Below are positions 54,706 to 63,422 of a DNA stretch of 64,000 bases, piece after piece; within the stretch, counting starts at the first letter, position 1; each line of letters begins with the position of its first letter. The position numbers and the translations under genes were made by a program. The DNA is from Tessaracoccus rhinocerotis (GTDB lineage Bacteria; Actinomycetota; Actinomycetes; Propionibacteriales; Propionibacteriaceae): NCBI RefSeq assembly GCF_007197885.1, contig NZ_VKKG01000001.1, positions 186,001 through 250,000 on the forward strand. Reading direction: 5' to 3'. The notes beneath the pieces were generated by a model, which saw only the letters and a list, made by a program, of their open reading frames with translations, was not told where the DNA came from and searched no databases.

Positions 54706-55667
54706 TGTCGACGCCGCACGCCACGGTCCCGGCCCGCCCCCAGCAGGGGCGGGCCGGGCTCTGGCGTCGCCTGAAGGGCAGGCAGGGCCGCAACCTGTGG
54801 TTCGCAGCGTTCGTGGCGCCGTTCTTCGTCGGCCTCGCGGTGTTCGTCTACCTGCCGATCGCCTGGAGCGGTTACCTCTCGTTCTTCGAGGCCCGCAACA
54901 CGGTCAGTCCCACCCGCTTCGTCGGCTGGGACAACTACGCGCGACTGCTCAACGACGACCTGTTCATCGACTCGCTGCTGGTCTTCGTGGTGTTCGCTGC
55001 CTTCATCGTGCCCGTGACCTACGTGTGTTCCTTGGGGCTGGCGCTGCTGCTGAACAACCTGAAGCACGGCCAGGCGTTCTTTCGCTCGGTCTTCTTCATC
55101 CCGACGGCGGTCTCCTACGTGGTGGCCGCGATCGTGTGGCGCTTCGTGTTCTTCAACGGTGCCCGCTTCGGCTTCCTGAACTCGATCATCCGCTCGCTGG
55201 GCGGCGACCCCGTCAACTGGCTGGGCGGCACCAACGACCTCTACTGGGTGGCGCTGGTCACCGTGCGGCTGTGGCTGCAGGTGGGGTTCTACATGATCCT
55301 GTTCATCGCGGGGCTGCAGCTGATCCCGCACGAGACCTACGAGGCGGCCGCCCTCGACGGCGCCTCCGGCTGGCGCCTGCTGCGCTGGATCACGCTGCCA
55401 CAGCTGCGAGCCACCAGCGTCGCAGTAATCATGCTGCTGCTGATCAACGCGTTCCAGGCCTTCGACGAGTTCTACAACATGCTGGGATCCATCGGCTCCT
55501 ACCCGCCGTACGGCCGACCACCGCTGGTTCACCTCTACATCACGGCGCTCGGCGGCGGCCAGCAGGACCTCGGCGTCGGCGGCGCGGGCACCATGATCCT
55601 GACCAGCATCATCGTGCTGTTCGGCCTCGCCCAGAGCTGGGTCCTGAACCGGGGACGCGACAAATGA
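54705..55667 (+). CDS. Carbohydrate ABC transporter permease 1
   Basis: A 320-residue permease with six helices and the coupling EAAALDGASGWRLLRWITLP loop (about residues 211-230). It shares one base with the binding-protein stop and overlaps the next permease by 4 bases, so all three genes are translated together. Confidence 0.93.
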   Translation: MSTPHATVPARPQQGRAGLWRRLKGRQGRNLWFAAFVAPFFVGLAVFVYLPIAWSGYLSFFEARNTVSPTRFVGWDNYARLLNDDLFIDSLLVFVVFAAFIVPVTYVCSLGLALLLNNLKHGQAFFRSVFFIPTAVSYVVAAIVWRFVFFNGARFGFLNSIIRSLGGDPVNWLGGTNDLYWVALVTVRLWLQVGFYMILFIAGLQLIPHETYEAAALDGASGWRLLRWITLPQLRATSVAVIMLLLINAFQAFDEFYNMLGSIGSYPPYGRPPLVHLYITALGGGQQDLGVGGAGTMILTSIIVLFGLAQSWVLNRGRDK

Positions 55668-56488
55668 CGACCCGACGCTCAACGACTGTGTTGCGCTACG
55701 TCGCACTCGTGGTACTGGCAGCACTCTTCTGCCTGCCCTTCTACGTGATCGTGCGCAACGCGTTCTCCACCAACGCCAACATCACCTCCGCGCAGTGGAA
55801 CTGGCTGCCCGACCAGTTGGACCTCACGAACCTGGACTCGCTGCTGGCCAACGACTCCATCGGGATCCTGCGGGCAATGTTCAACTCGGCGGTGATGGCC
55901 GTGCTGCAGACTGGCGGCACCGTCGTCGTCTCCCTGCTCGCCGGGTACGCCCTGGCCCGTCACACGCACCGGCTCTCCCGGTTCCTGCTGGGGTTGACGC
56001 TGTTCACCCTGATGGTTCCCGCCGCCACGACGTTCGTCCCGATGTTCATCATCACCGCCCAGTTCGGGTGGATCGACACCTTCCGCGGCCTGGTGGTCCC
56101 GGGGATGTTCTCAGCGTTCGCCACCTACCTGTTCCGGCAGTCGTTCCTGGACTTCCCCACCGAACTCGAGGACGCGTCGCTGATCGACGGCTGCAACCCT
56201 TGGAGCAGCTTCTGGCGGATCGTGGTGCCGAACTCCAGGGGCATCATCGCCGCCGTCGGCACCATCGTCCTGATCGGCTCGTGGAACGCGTTCCTGTGGC
56301 CCAGCCTGGTCGGCCGCGACGCGACGCGCACCCTGCAGGTTGCGCTCAGCCAGTTCATGACCAGCCAGGGCGTGCGCTACCCGGAACTGTTCATGGGCTC
56401 GCTGGTCGCGATCGTGCCCATGGTGTTCGTGTTCCTTTTCCTGCAGCGCTACCTGGTGCGTGGGCTGACAACTTCCGGCCTGCGCTGA
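55664..56488 (+). CDS. Carbohydrate ABC transporter permease 2
   Basis: A 274-residue MalG-like permease with six helices and the coupling EDASLIDGCNPWSSFWRIVVP loop (20 residues of it quoted in part, about residues 168-187). The ATGA overlap with the preceding gene marks translational coupling. No ATP-binding protein gene is adjacent, so a shared MsiK-like ATPase elsewhere is likely. Confidence 0.92.
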   Translation: MTTRRSTTVLRYVALVVLAALFCLPFYVIVRNAFSTNANITSAQWNWLPDQLDLTNLDSLLANDSIGILRAMFNSAVMAVLQTGGTVVVSLLAGYALARHTHRLSRFLLGLTLFTLMVPAATTFVPMFIITAQFGWIDTFRGLVVPGMFSAFATYLFRQSFLDFPTELEDASLIDGCNPWSSFWRIVVPNSRGIIAAVGTIVLIGSWNAFLWPSLVGRDATRTLQVALSQFMTSQGVRYPELFMGSLVAIVPMVFVFLFLQRYLVRGLTTSGLR

Positions 56489-56520
56489 GGCGGGGCATCC
56501 ACCGCCGCTGCGTCCCGACG

Positions 56521-56721
56521 CTACTCGTCGCCCAGGACGTCGGCGAGCCCCCATGCCGACGCCGCGGCCCAGGCCGGGGGCCGGCAGCTGGCCGGGTACG
56601 GCAGGGGCGGCCAACCCTCGTCGGCCGACAGCCAGCCGAACCCGGTGGCCGTGGTGTTCATCATCTTCCAGAAGCGGATCATGAACGCCTCGTCCGGTGC
56701 CGTGAACGAGTGAGGGCTCAC
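56521..56721 (-). pseudogene. C-terminal relic of an amylo-alpha-1,6-glucosidase-like enzyme
   Basis: Sixty-six codons, of which the last 50 (FMIRFWKMMNTTATGFGW, then LPYPASCRPPAWAAASAW) resemble the C-terminal end of glycogen debranching enzyme-like glucosidases, where PYPASCRPQAW is a typical end motif. There is no catalytic domain. The fragment abuts and overlaps the CBS gene end by 4 bases and lies convergent with the sugar ABC permeases. It looks like the end of a deleted sugar-degradation gene that once belonged with the transporter. Confidence 0.6.
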
Positions 56722-57167
56722 ACCGTCGAGCGGTCACCCTGCACGTAGTGGAAGAGCTGGTTGGTCTCCTCCTCAAGCTCGTCCAACCGGTTCTTCACGA
56801 CGTCGCCGATGGACACGATGGCCAGGAGGTGGCCGTCCTCGTCCAGCACCGGCATGTGCCGGACGCGGTGCTCGGTCATCCGCACCGCGAGGCTCCGGAG
56901 CTCGTCGTCGATGGCGCACGCCTGCACCTCCGGTGTCATGATCGAGCTGACCGGTTTCTCCAGCACACCGGTGCCGCGTTCGTGCAGGGCGATGACGACG
57001 TCGCGTTCGCTGACGATCCCCGCCACCGTCGAGCCGTCGTCGAGACTGACGACGCAGGCACCGATCTTGTTGTCGTAGAGAGACTTGAGGAGATCCGCCA
57101 CGGACGCATCCGGGGCGATGGTCACCACCTTGCTCCCCTTGCGCTTGATTACCTCTGAGATCCTCAT
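56718..57167 (-). CDS. CBS domain protein
   Basis: A 149-residue protein made of two CBS modules (VVSLDDGSTVAGIVSERDV and RHMPVLDEDGHLLAIVSIGDVV), which normally bind adenosine nucleotides and sense energy state. No effector domain is present. The ATG at 57167 (MRISEVIK) starts the first strand. It is a single-domain regulator of an unknown partner. Confidence 0.88.
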   Translation of the reverse strand: MRISEVIKRKGSKVVTIAPDASVADLLKSLYDNKIGACVVSLDDGSTVAGIVSERDVVIALHERGTGVLEKPVSSIMTPEVQACAIDDELRSLAVRMTEHRVRHMPVLDEDGHLLAIVSIGDVVKNRLDELEEETNQLFHYVQGDRSTV

Positions 57168-57231
57168 GCCCAAGCCTAACCCCGCTGCCCATGCCACGGG
57201 CGGAACGGGACCGTTCCGCAGGGGCGGGACC

Positions 57232-59001
57232 TCAGGCGCCGCGGAGCCAGCGGCGCATCACGAGGATGCGCTGGTCCACCTGCTCCTGCGACGCCTCCGG
57301 CACCTTCGGGCCGCCGGTCTCGCGGCGCAGGTTGGCGTGGACGTGGCTGTGAGGCACGCCGTTGGCCCGGGCGAACTGGGCCACCAGGGAGTTGAGCTCC
57401 TTGCGCTTGCTCGCCAGCGCCCGGTGGAGGGCCACGGCCGGTTCGGCACGCTCCTTGCGGTCCTGCCGCTCGCGACGGCGCAGCTGGCGACTCTGGCGCT
57501 CCGCGAGCAGCGAGTGCACCTGGTCCGGCTCCAGCAGCCCCGGCAGGCCGAGGTAGTCCTGCTCGTCCTCGCTCAGCGGTTCGGCGTGCATCCCGAAGGC
57601 CTGAGAGTCGAACAGGACGTGGTCGAAGGTGGCCTGGGACTCGAGCGCCTCGAACTGCCCGAGGAGGTCGTCGGCGGCGGAGTCGTTGGAGTTCGCGTCG
57701 GCCATCAGCGCCTCGGACTCGCTCCAGAGGTCGTCGGCGTTGCGGGGGCGGCCCAGGACGTGGTCGCGCTGCCGCTCCAGGTTGGCGGCGTGGCTCAGGA
57801 GGATGGGCACCGTCGGCAGGAACACGGTGGCCACCTCGCCGCGGCGGCGGGAGCGGACGAACCGGCCCACGGCCTGGGCGAAGAACAGGGGCGTGGAGGT
57901 GGCGGTGGCGTAGACCCCCACCGCGAGCCTTGGGACGTCAACGCCCTCGGAGACCATCCGCACGGCCACCATCCAGCGGTCCTCCGACTCGGAGAACTCC
58001 TCGATGCGGGAGCTGGCCTTCTGGTCGTCCGACAGCACGACGGTGGGTTTCTGGCCCGTGAGCGAGTGCAGGAGGCGGGCGTAGGCACGCGCCTGGGTCT
58101 GGTCCGTGGCGATCACGAGACCACCGGCGTCGGGGACGTGGCGCCTGGCCTCGGTGAGCCGGGTGTCTGCGGCGCCGAGGACCGCCTGGATCCACTCCCC
58201 CGTGGGCGCCAGGGCGGTGCGCCAGGCGTGGGAGGTGAGGTCCTTGGTCAGCGGCGTGCCGAGGTCGACTGCGAGCTCCTCCCCGGACTTGGTGCGCCAG
58301 CGCATGGGGCCGCCGTAGTTCATGAACAACACGGGCCGCACCACGTGGTCGGCCAGGGCCTCGGCGTAGCCGTAGGTGTAGTCGGGACGGGAGGTCTTCA
58401 CCCCGCCCGCGCCCTCCTCGTAGGTGACGAACGGGATGGGGTGCTCGTCGGAGCGGAACGGGGTTCCCGTCAGTGACAGGCGCCTGGCCGCAGGCGCGAA
58501 GGAGTCGGCGACGGCGTCGCCCCAGGAGCGGGAGTCCCCGGCGTGGTGGATCTCGTCGAAGATGACCAGCACGTCCGTGCCGTGGCAGATGGCCTCGTAG
58601 GCGTAGGCGCGCATGGCCACCCCGGCGTAGGTCACCACCGAGCCGTCGTACTCCTTGGAGCGGCCGCGGCGGGTGCCGCCGGTGCCGGGGTCGAGCTGGA
58701 TGCCAACGCGGGCCGCGGCGTCGGCCCACTGCACCTTGAGGTGCTCGGTGGGGGTCACGACGATGATGCGCTTGACCGTGCGCCTGCTGAGCAGGTGGTG
58801 CGCCACGCGCAGCGCGAAGGTCGTCTTGCCGGCGCCGGGGGTTGCGACGCAGAGGAAGTCCCGGGGCTCGGTTTCGCAGTAGAGGTCGAAGGCCTCCTGC
58901 TGCCAGGCGCGCAGGCTCGAGGCGGTTCCCCAGGGTGCCCGCCTGGGATAGGCGGGGGGCAGGGACTCGAACGGTGAAGCGCGCATACGGCTTGGGATCA
59001 T
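57232..59001 (-). CDS. DEAD/DEAH-box helicase family protein
   Basis: A 589-residue superfamily 2 ATPase with Walker A ATPGAGKTT, the DEIH box (VIFDEIHH) and motif III SLTGTPF, then the second RecA domain with VRMVSEGVDVPR and AVGRFVRSRRRG. The N terminus is short and there is no nuclease or methyltransferase domain. It resembles type III restriction-like/RadD helicases, but the substrate is unknown. The ATG at 59001 is used; one at 58986 (MRASPFE) is equally possible. Confidence 0.85.
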   Translation of the reverse strand: MIPSRMRASPFESLPPAYPRRAPWGTASSLRAWQQEAFDLYCETEPRDFLCVATPGAGKTTFALRVAHHLLSRRTVKRIIVVTPTEHLKVQWADAAARVGIQLDPGTGGTRRGRSKEYDGSVVTYAGVAMRAYAYEAICHGTDVLVIFDEIHHAGDSRSWGDAVADSFAPAARRLSLTGTPFRSDEHPIPFVTYEEGAGGVKTSRPDYTYGYAEALADHVVRPVLFMNYGGPMRWRTKSGEELAVDLGTPLTKDLTSHAWRTALAPTGEWIQAVLGAADTRLTEARRHVPDAGGLVIATDQTQARAYARLLHSLTGQKPTVVLSDDQKASSRIEEFSESEDRWMVAVRMVSEGVDVPRLAVGVYATATSTPLFFAQAVGRFVRSRRRGEVATVFLPTVPILLSHAANLERQRDHVLGRPRNADDLWSESEALMADANSNDSAADDLLGQFEALESQATFDHVLFDSQAFGMHAEPLSEDEQDYLGLPGLLEPDQVHSLLAERQSRQLRRRERQDRKERAEPAVALHRALASKRKELNSLVAQFARANGVPHSHVHANLRRETGGPKVPEASQEQVDQRILVMRRWLRGA

Positions 59002-59080
59002 ACCGGGGTTCACCGGCCCTTCCGAACCCACGACATCCGGCGCGCCGACCCCGATCGCGGGGCCGGCGCACCGTCGGTTG

Positions 59081-60166
59081 TCAGTACGCCGCCAGGATGT
59101 CGACGACGAAGACCAGCGTCGCGTCCGGCGGGATGGTGTCGCCACTGCCGGTGGCTCCGTAGCCCATCTCCGAGGGGACGACGAGCAGGAGGCGGCTGCC
59201 CACCTGCTGCCCGAGGACGCCCTGGTCCCAGCCCTGGATGACGCCGCCGGTGCCGGCCTGGAACGTGAACACGTCGTTGGGGGCCTCGCGCTCCCACGAG
59301 GAGTCGAACGGGGTGCCGTCGGTGAGCCAGCCGCTGTACTTCACCAGTACCGTCTGGCCCGCCTCGACGGTGGCACCCTCGCCCTGTACGAGCGGCTGGA
59401 CGACGAGTTCCGTCGGGTCGGTGAAGGACTCAGGAACCGTGATCGCGGGCTTGCCGTCGACGATCTCGACGACGGGGAGCGACTCGTCGGTGACGGGCAC
59501 GTCCGCGCCGGTCGCGGAGTCGGCCACAGCCTGCGAGCCGGTGATGGTCATGGCGTAGAGGAAGCCGTTGACGGCCTGCCCGGTGGAGCTCTCCTCAGCC
59601 GTCAGGCCGGGCTGCGCCCACAGCAGCTTGGCGCCGGTGCTGACGCCGTCCATGGTGGCCGCGAGCGACTCGCCGAAGTTGGCGACCGACAGCACATAGG
59701 TCTCCGGAGCGTCCTCCTCGGCGGTGAGACCCCAGGTTGAGTAGAGCTTCTCTCCGGTGACCGTGTCGCAGACCAGGTAGTTGAAGGTGACCAGGTGGCC
59801 GTCCGCGAGGTCCTCGCCGTCACCGTCGGAAGCCACCCGCACGGCCTCCTGACCGATGGACATCGGCGCGTCGAAGGTCACCGTCGGGGCAGCGTCGTCG
59901 CTGATGGTGACCGCCTCGAGGGCGGCGAGCGAGGCTTCGGCGTCGGCGGTGGTGTCGGCCTCGCCCTCGCCCATCGTCGCGTCGCAGGTGCCGCCGCTCT
60001 CGGGTACGGGGGCCTCCGTGGTGGCGGTGTCCGCGGCGGGCGTGGTGGCCGGGGCCGTCGCCTCGGACGCGGCATCGGTCTGGGTGGCGTCGGGGCTGGA
60101 GCAGCCGGCGACCAGGAGTCCGGCGACGGCGCAGAGCGCAGCGAGGTTGCGGGCAGGCAGTTTCAT
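59081..60166 (-). CDS. FKBP-type peptidyl-prolyl isomerase lipoprotein
   Basis: A 361-residue protein: a lipobox LVAGC signal, a Thr/Ala-rich linker, an extra FKBP-like region (about residues 90-220) and a canonical FKBP domain at the C terminus (GQTVLVKYSGWLTDGTPFDSSW, VIQGWDQGVLG, PPDATLVFVVDIL; each within 20 residues here). It likely folds extracytoplasmic proteins. A palindrome lies 29 bases upstream. The helicase gene stop is 64 bases downstream. Confidence 0.9.
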   Translation of the reverse strand: MKLPARNLAALCAVAGLLVAGCSSPDATQTDAASEATAPATTPAADTATTEAPVPESGGTCDATMGEGEADTTADAEASLAALEAVTISDDAAPTVTFDAPMSIGQEAVRVASDGDGEDLADGHLVTFNYLVCDTVTGEKLYSTWGLTAEEDAPETYVLSVANFGESLAATMDGVSTGAKLLWAQPGLTAEESSTGQAVNGFLYAMTITGSQAVADSATGADVPVTDESLPVVEIVDGKPAITVPESFTDPTELVVQPLVQGEGATVEAGQTVLVKYSGWLTDGTPFDSSWEREAPNDVFTFQAGTGGVIQGWDQGVLGQQVGSRLLLVVPSEMGYGATGSGDTIPPDATLVFVVDILAAY

Positions 60167-60194
60167 GGGGTGGTCCTCAGGTCGGTGTTGCATT

Positions 60195-60208
60195 CCGGGA
60201 GCTCCCGG
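60195..60208. promoter_or_regulatory. Perfect 14-bp palindrome before the FKBP gene
   Basis: CCGGGAGCTCCCGG is perfectly self-complementary. It sits 29 bases upstream of the FKBP start and 69 bases downstream of the lepA stop, so it could be an operator or a terminator without U-run. Confidence 0.4.
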
Positions 60209-60276
60209 AGCAGTCTCCCCGGCGACGATACCCGCCGAACCTGTGACGCGCCTTTGGGTCCGCTGCCGGTGGTCCG

Positions 60277-62106
60277 CTACTTCTTGGTCGGCTCCGAGGT
60301 GGACAGCGCGGCGACGAAGGCCTCCTGGGGGACCTCGACGCGGCCAACCATCTTCATCCGCTTCTTGCCCTCCTTCTGCTTCTCCAGCAGCTTGCGCTTT
60401 CGGGAGATGTCTCCGCCGTAGCACTTGGCGAGGACGTCCTTGCGGATGGCGCGAATGGTCTCGCGGGCGATGACCCGGGCGCCGATGGCGGCCTGGATGG
60501 GCACCTCGAACTGCTGGCGCGGGATCAGTTCCTTCAGCTTGGCGGCCATCGACAGACCGTAGCTGTAGGCGTTCTCACGGTGGACGATCGCGGAGAAGGC
60601 GTCGACCGGGTCACCGTGCAGGAGGATGTCCACCTTCACGAGGTCCGCCGACTGCTCGCCGTCGGGCTCGTAGTCCAGCGACGCGTAGCCCTTGGTGCGG
60701 GACTTCAGCGCGTCGAAGAAGTCGAAGACGATCTCGGCCAACGGGAGCTGGTAGCGGATCTCGACGCGGTCCTCGCTGAGGTAGTCCAGGCCCAACTGGA
60801 TGCCGCGCCGGGTCTGGCACAGCTCGAGGATGGTGCCGATGTAGTCGGCCGGCGCCAGGATCGTGCTGCGCACGACCGGCTCGTAGACCTCGGCGATCTT
60901 GCCCTCCGGGTACTCCGACGGGTTGGTCACCGTGTGCTCCGTGCCGTCCTCCATCACCACTCGGTAGACGACGTTGGGGGCGGTGGAGATCAGGTCCAGG
61001 TTGAACTCGCGCTCCAGCCGCTCCCGGACGATCTCCATGTGGAGCAGGCCGAGGAAGCCGATGCGGAAGCCGAAGCCGAGCGCGCCGGAGGTCTCGGGCT
61101 CGTAGGTGAGGGCGGCGTCGTTGAGCTGCAGCTTCTCGAGCGCCTCGCGCAGGTTGCCGAAGTCGTCGCCGTCCATCGGGTACAGGCCGGCGTAGACCAT
61201 CGGATTGGGGTGCTGGTAGCCACCGAGGTCCTGCTGCGCGGGGCGGGACTGGGTGGTGACCGTGTCACCCACGCGCGACTGGCGCACGTCCTTCACGCCG
61301 GTGATCAGGTAGCCCACCTCGCCGACGCCGATGGCGTCGGACTTGATCGGGTCGGGCGAGATCACGCCCACCTCGAGCAGTTCGTGGGTGCCCTTGGTGG
61401 ACATCATCTGGATGCGTTCGCGGTGGTTCAGCTCGCCATCGACGACGCGGACGTAGGTGACCACTCCGCGGTAGGTGTCGTAGACGGAGTCGAAGATCAG
61501 CGCGCGTGCCGGGGCGTCGGCGTCGCCGACGGGGGCGGGAATCTGCTCGACGATCTCGTTCAGGAGCTCGGGGACGCCGACGCCGGTCTTCGCGGAGACG
61601 CGCAGTACGTCGTCGGGGTCGCAGCCGATGATTCCGGCGAGCTCCTCGGCGAACTTCTCCGGCTGAGCGCCGGGCAGGTCGATCTTGTTCAGGACCGGGA
61701 TGATGTGCAGGTCGGCCTCGAGCGCGAGGTACAGGTTGGCCAGCGTCTGGGCCTCGATGCCCTGGGCGGCGTCCACCAGCAGCAGCGCACCCTCGCACGC
61801 CTGCAGGGACCGGGACACCTCGTAGGTGAAGTCAACGTGGCCGGGGGTGTCGATCATGTTCAGGACGTGGATCGTGCCGTCGACCGTCCACGGCATCCGC
61901 ACCGCCTGCGACTTGATGGTGATGCCGCGCTCGCGCTCGATGTCCATGCGGTCCAGGTACTGCGCCCGCATGCTCCGGTTGTCGACGACTCCCGTCAACT
62001 GCAGCATCCGGTCCGCAAGGGTCGACTTCCCGTGGTCGATGTGGGCGATGATGCAGAAGTTGCGGATGATCTCCGGCTCGGTCCGGCCGGGGCTCGGTGC
62101 GCGCAT
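60277..62106 (-). CDS. lepA: Elongation factor 4 (LepA)
   Basis: A 609-residue translational GTPase that back-translocates stalled ribosomes. G1 [10 protein letters not shown]3 DTPGHVDF and G4 NKID are intact and the LepA-specific C-terminal domain ends in the lysine-rich [20 protein letters not shown]. The length is normal. It is followed in the same strand direction by the FKBP gene. Confidence 0.97.
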   Translation of the reverse strand: MRAPSPGRTEPEIIRNFCIIAHIDHGKSTLADRMLQLTGVVDNRSMRAQYLDRMDIERERGITIKSQAVRMPWTVDGTIHVLNMIDTPGHVDFTYEVSRSLQACEGALLLVDAAQGIEAQTLANLYLALEADLHIIPVLNKIDLPGAQPEKFAEELAGIIGCDPDDVLRVSAKTGVGVPELLNEIVEQIPAPVGDADAPARALIFDSVYDTYRGVVTYVRVVDGELNHRERIQMMSTKGTHELLEVGVISPDPIKSDAIGVGEVGYLITGVKDVRQSRVGDTVTTQSRPAQQDLGGYQHPNPMVYAGLYPMDGDDFGNLREALEKLQLNDAALTYEPETSGALGFGFRIGFLGLLHMEIVRERLEREFNLDLISTAPNVVYRVVMEDGTEHTVTNPSEYPEGKIAEVYEPVVRSTILAPADYIGTILELCQTRRGIQLGLDYLSEDRVEIRYQLPLAEIVFDFFDALKSRTKGYASLDYEPDGEQSADLVKVDILLHGDPVDAFSAIVHRENAYSYGLSMAAKLKELIPRQQFEVPIQAAIGARVIARETIRAIRKDVLAKCYGGDISRKRKLLEKQKEGKKRMKMVGRVEVPQEAFVAALSTSEPTKK

Positions 62107-62183
62107 TCACATTCCTCGTGGGTCTCAGGGAACACACATTCTCGCACGGAACCCCGGACCGGCGAAACGGCAGCGGGACCGGG

Positions 62184-62263
62184 CCGACCCGACACGCCCG
62201 GTGGAATCGACGCAGGGGGGACGGGCCACCCCTGCGCTTGATCCGTGCGGCGTGTCGGGTCGG
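62184..62263. repeat. 80-bp hairpin repeat, copy 2
   Basis: CCGACCCGACACGCC at 62184-62198 pairs with GGCGTGTCGGGTCGG at 62249-62263, a perfect 15-bp stem. The inner block GGAATCG-NN-GCAGGGGG is the same as in copy 1 at 31096-31175. It lies in the 182-base gap between the 62289-62921 gene and lepA, not at convergent ends, so a terminator function for this copy would cut off lepA only from read-through. Confidence 0.8.
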
Positions 62264-62288
62264 AGTGGGATTGTGGACCCGACGGCCG

Positions 62289-62921
62289 TCAGGCCAGGGC
62301 CGCGCACTGATCCTCGGCATCGCCTGCGACGACGTTGCCGCCACCGGTCGGCGCCGGGTCGTTGCCCTCGCACTGGAGGTTGCCGTCGATGGTGTTGCCG
62401 CTGAACTCCTGCGCACCGGTGTTGTCCTCGGACTGGATGTCCCCGTCGACGTCGGTTCCGGTGACGGTGGCGGCGCCGCCGCCGTTGAGCTGGATGTTCC
62501 CGCCGACCCGGCCGTCGACGAACGTGACGGCGGCGTGCCCCTCGCCCTGGACGTCGCCATCGACGGTGACCTCGTTGGCCACGAGGGTGCCCCCTCGCTC
62601 GATCTCGAGGTTGCCACCGATGACAGCCCCGTCGAGCTCGCAGACCTCGCCGTCGCGGATCACCAGGTCGTCGTCGCTCGAGGCGCAGTCCCCCGCCGGG
62701 CCGGTGGTGGCGGCGTGCGTGGGTGTGCCGGCCTCGGTGGTCTCCGGGGACGTGGTCGCGGAAGCACCGTTGTGGGTGTCGTCCGACGCAGCGGTGGCGA
62801 CCGGCTGCCCGGAGACCGTGGTCGCGGGCGTGGCGGACCCGTCCGGCCCGGTCTCACCCCCGGAGCATGCGGCCAGGAGCAGGAGCGGAACGACGGTCAG
62901 GGTGATCAAGGACTTTCGCAT
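62289..62921 (-). CDS. Secreted lipoprotein with beta-solenoid-like repeats
   Basis: A 210-residue protein with the lipobox LLAAC, a Thr/Ser/Ala-rich linker (to about residue 80) and then five or six imperfect repeats of the form G-x-N-L-x-x-x-G (VIGGNLEIERGG, VGGNIQLNGGG, IDGNLQCEGN, VDGDVQGEGH and VDGDIQSED). Repeated G(N/D)-hydrophobic turns suggest a right-handed beta-solenoid similar to bactofilin or polymer-forming proteins. A disulfide between the few Cys residues is possible. No family is recognised with certainty. Confidence 0.7.
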   Translation of the reverse strand: MRKSLITLTVVPLLLLAACSGGETGPDGSATPATTVSGQPVATAASDDTHNGASATTSPETTEAGTPTHAATTGPAGDCASSDDDLVIRDGEVCELDGAVIGGNLEIERGGTLVANEVTVDGDVQGEGHAAVTFVDGRVGGNIQLNGGGAATVTGTDVDGDIQSEDNTGAQEFSGNTIDGNLQCEGNDPAPTGGGNVVAGDAEDQCAALA

Positions 62922-62988
62922 GGTCCAATTGAAGCGCCGTAGTATGAGAAGCCGATGAGAGACGCGGGAAGATCCTCTCACGCATGAT

Positions 62989-63018
62989 TTGGCCGCTCAG
63001 GCCAAGCGACAGTAGTAT
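62989..63018 (+). promoter_or_regulatory. Promoter of rpsT
   Basis: TTGGCC at 62989-62994 and TAGTAT at 63013-63018 are 18 bases apart; the transcript would begin about 55 bases before the GTG. The inverted repeat GGCC-GCTCA-GGCC in the spacer is notable but its function is unknown. Confidence 0.55.
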
Positions 63019-63080
63019 GGGTCGTCGCGCCGAGTGCGCGACTGAAAAATCCGAGTAGACATTTAGTGAGGCGAGCCCCA

Positions 63081-63344
63081 GTGGCGAACATCAAGTCCCA
63101 GAAGAAGCGCAACAAGACCAACGAGAAGTCGCGCCAGCGCAACAAGGCCATCAAGTCCGAGCTGCGCACCCACATCCGCTCGTTCCGCCAGGCTGTCGCC
63201 GCCGGTGAGACCGAGAAGGCCGTCGAGCTCTCGAGGGTGGCCAACCGCTCCCTGGACCGGGCCGTGAGCAAGGGCGTCATCCACAAGAACAACGCCGCCA
63301 ACCGCAAGTCGGCGATCTCCGCCACTGCGGCCGCCCTCTCCTGA
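63081..63344 (+). CDS. rpsT: 30S ribosomal protein S20
   Basis: An 87-residue basic ribosomal protein, starting [18 protein letters not shown] with a GTG at 63081. Lysine/arginine-rich helices and the conserved end [16 protein letters not shown] are intact. It is divergent from the 62289 lipoprotein gene and ends 24 bases before a strong terminator. Confidence 0.96.
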   Translation: MANIKSQKKRNKTNEKSRQRNKAIKSELRTHIRSFRQAVAAGETEKAVELSRVANRSLDRAVSKGVIHKNNAANRKSAISATAAALS

Positions 63345-63368
63345 GGCACCCACAGCGCTGAACGTGAC

Positions 63369-63402
63369 CAGCGCCCCGACCCACTCGGTGGTCGGGGCGC
63401 TG
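63369..63402 (+). terminator. Terminator of rpsT
   Basis: CAGCGCCCCGACC pairs perfectly with GGTCGGGGCGCTG across 8 bases and is followed by TTTC, 24 bases after the rpsT stop. It lies between convergent rpsT and holA. Confidence 0.85.
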
Positions 63403-63422
63403 TTTCGCGTTCCCGTGCCCGG

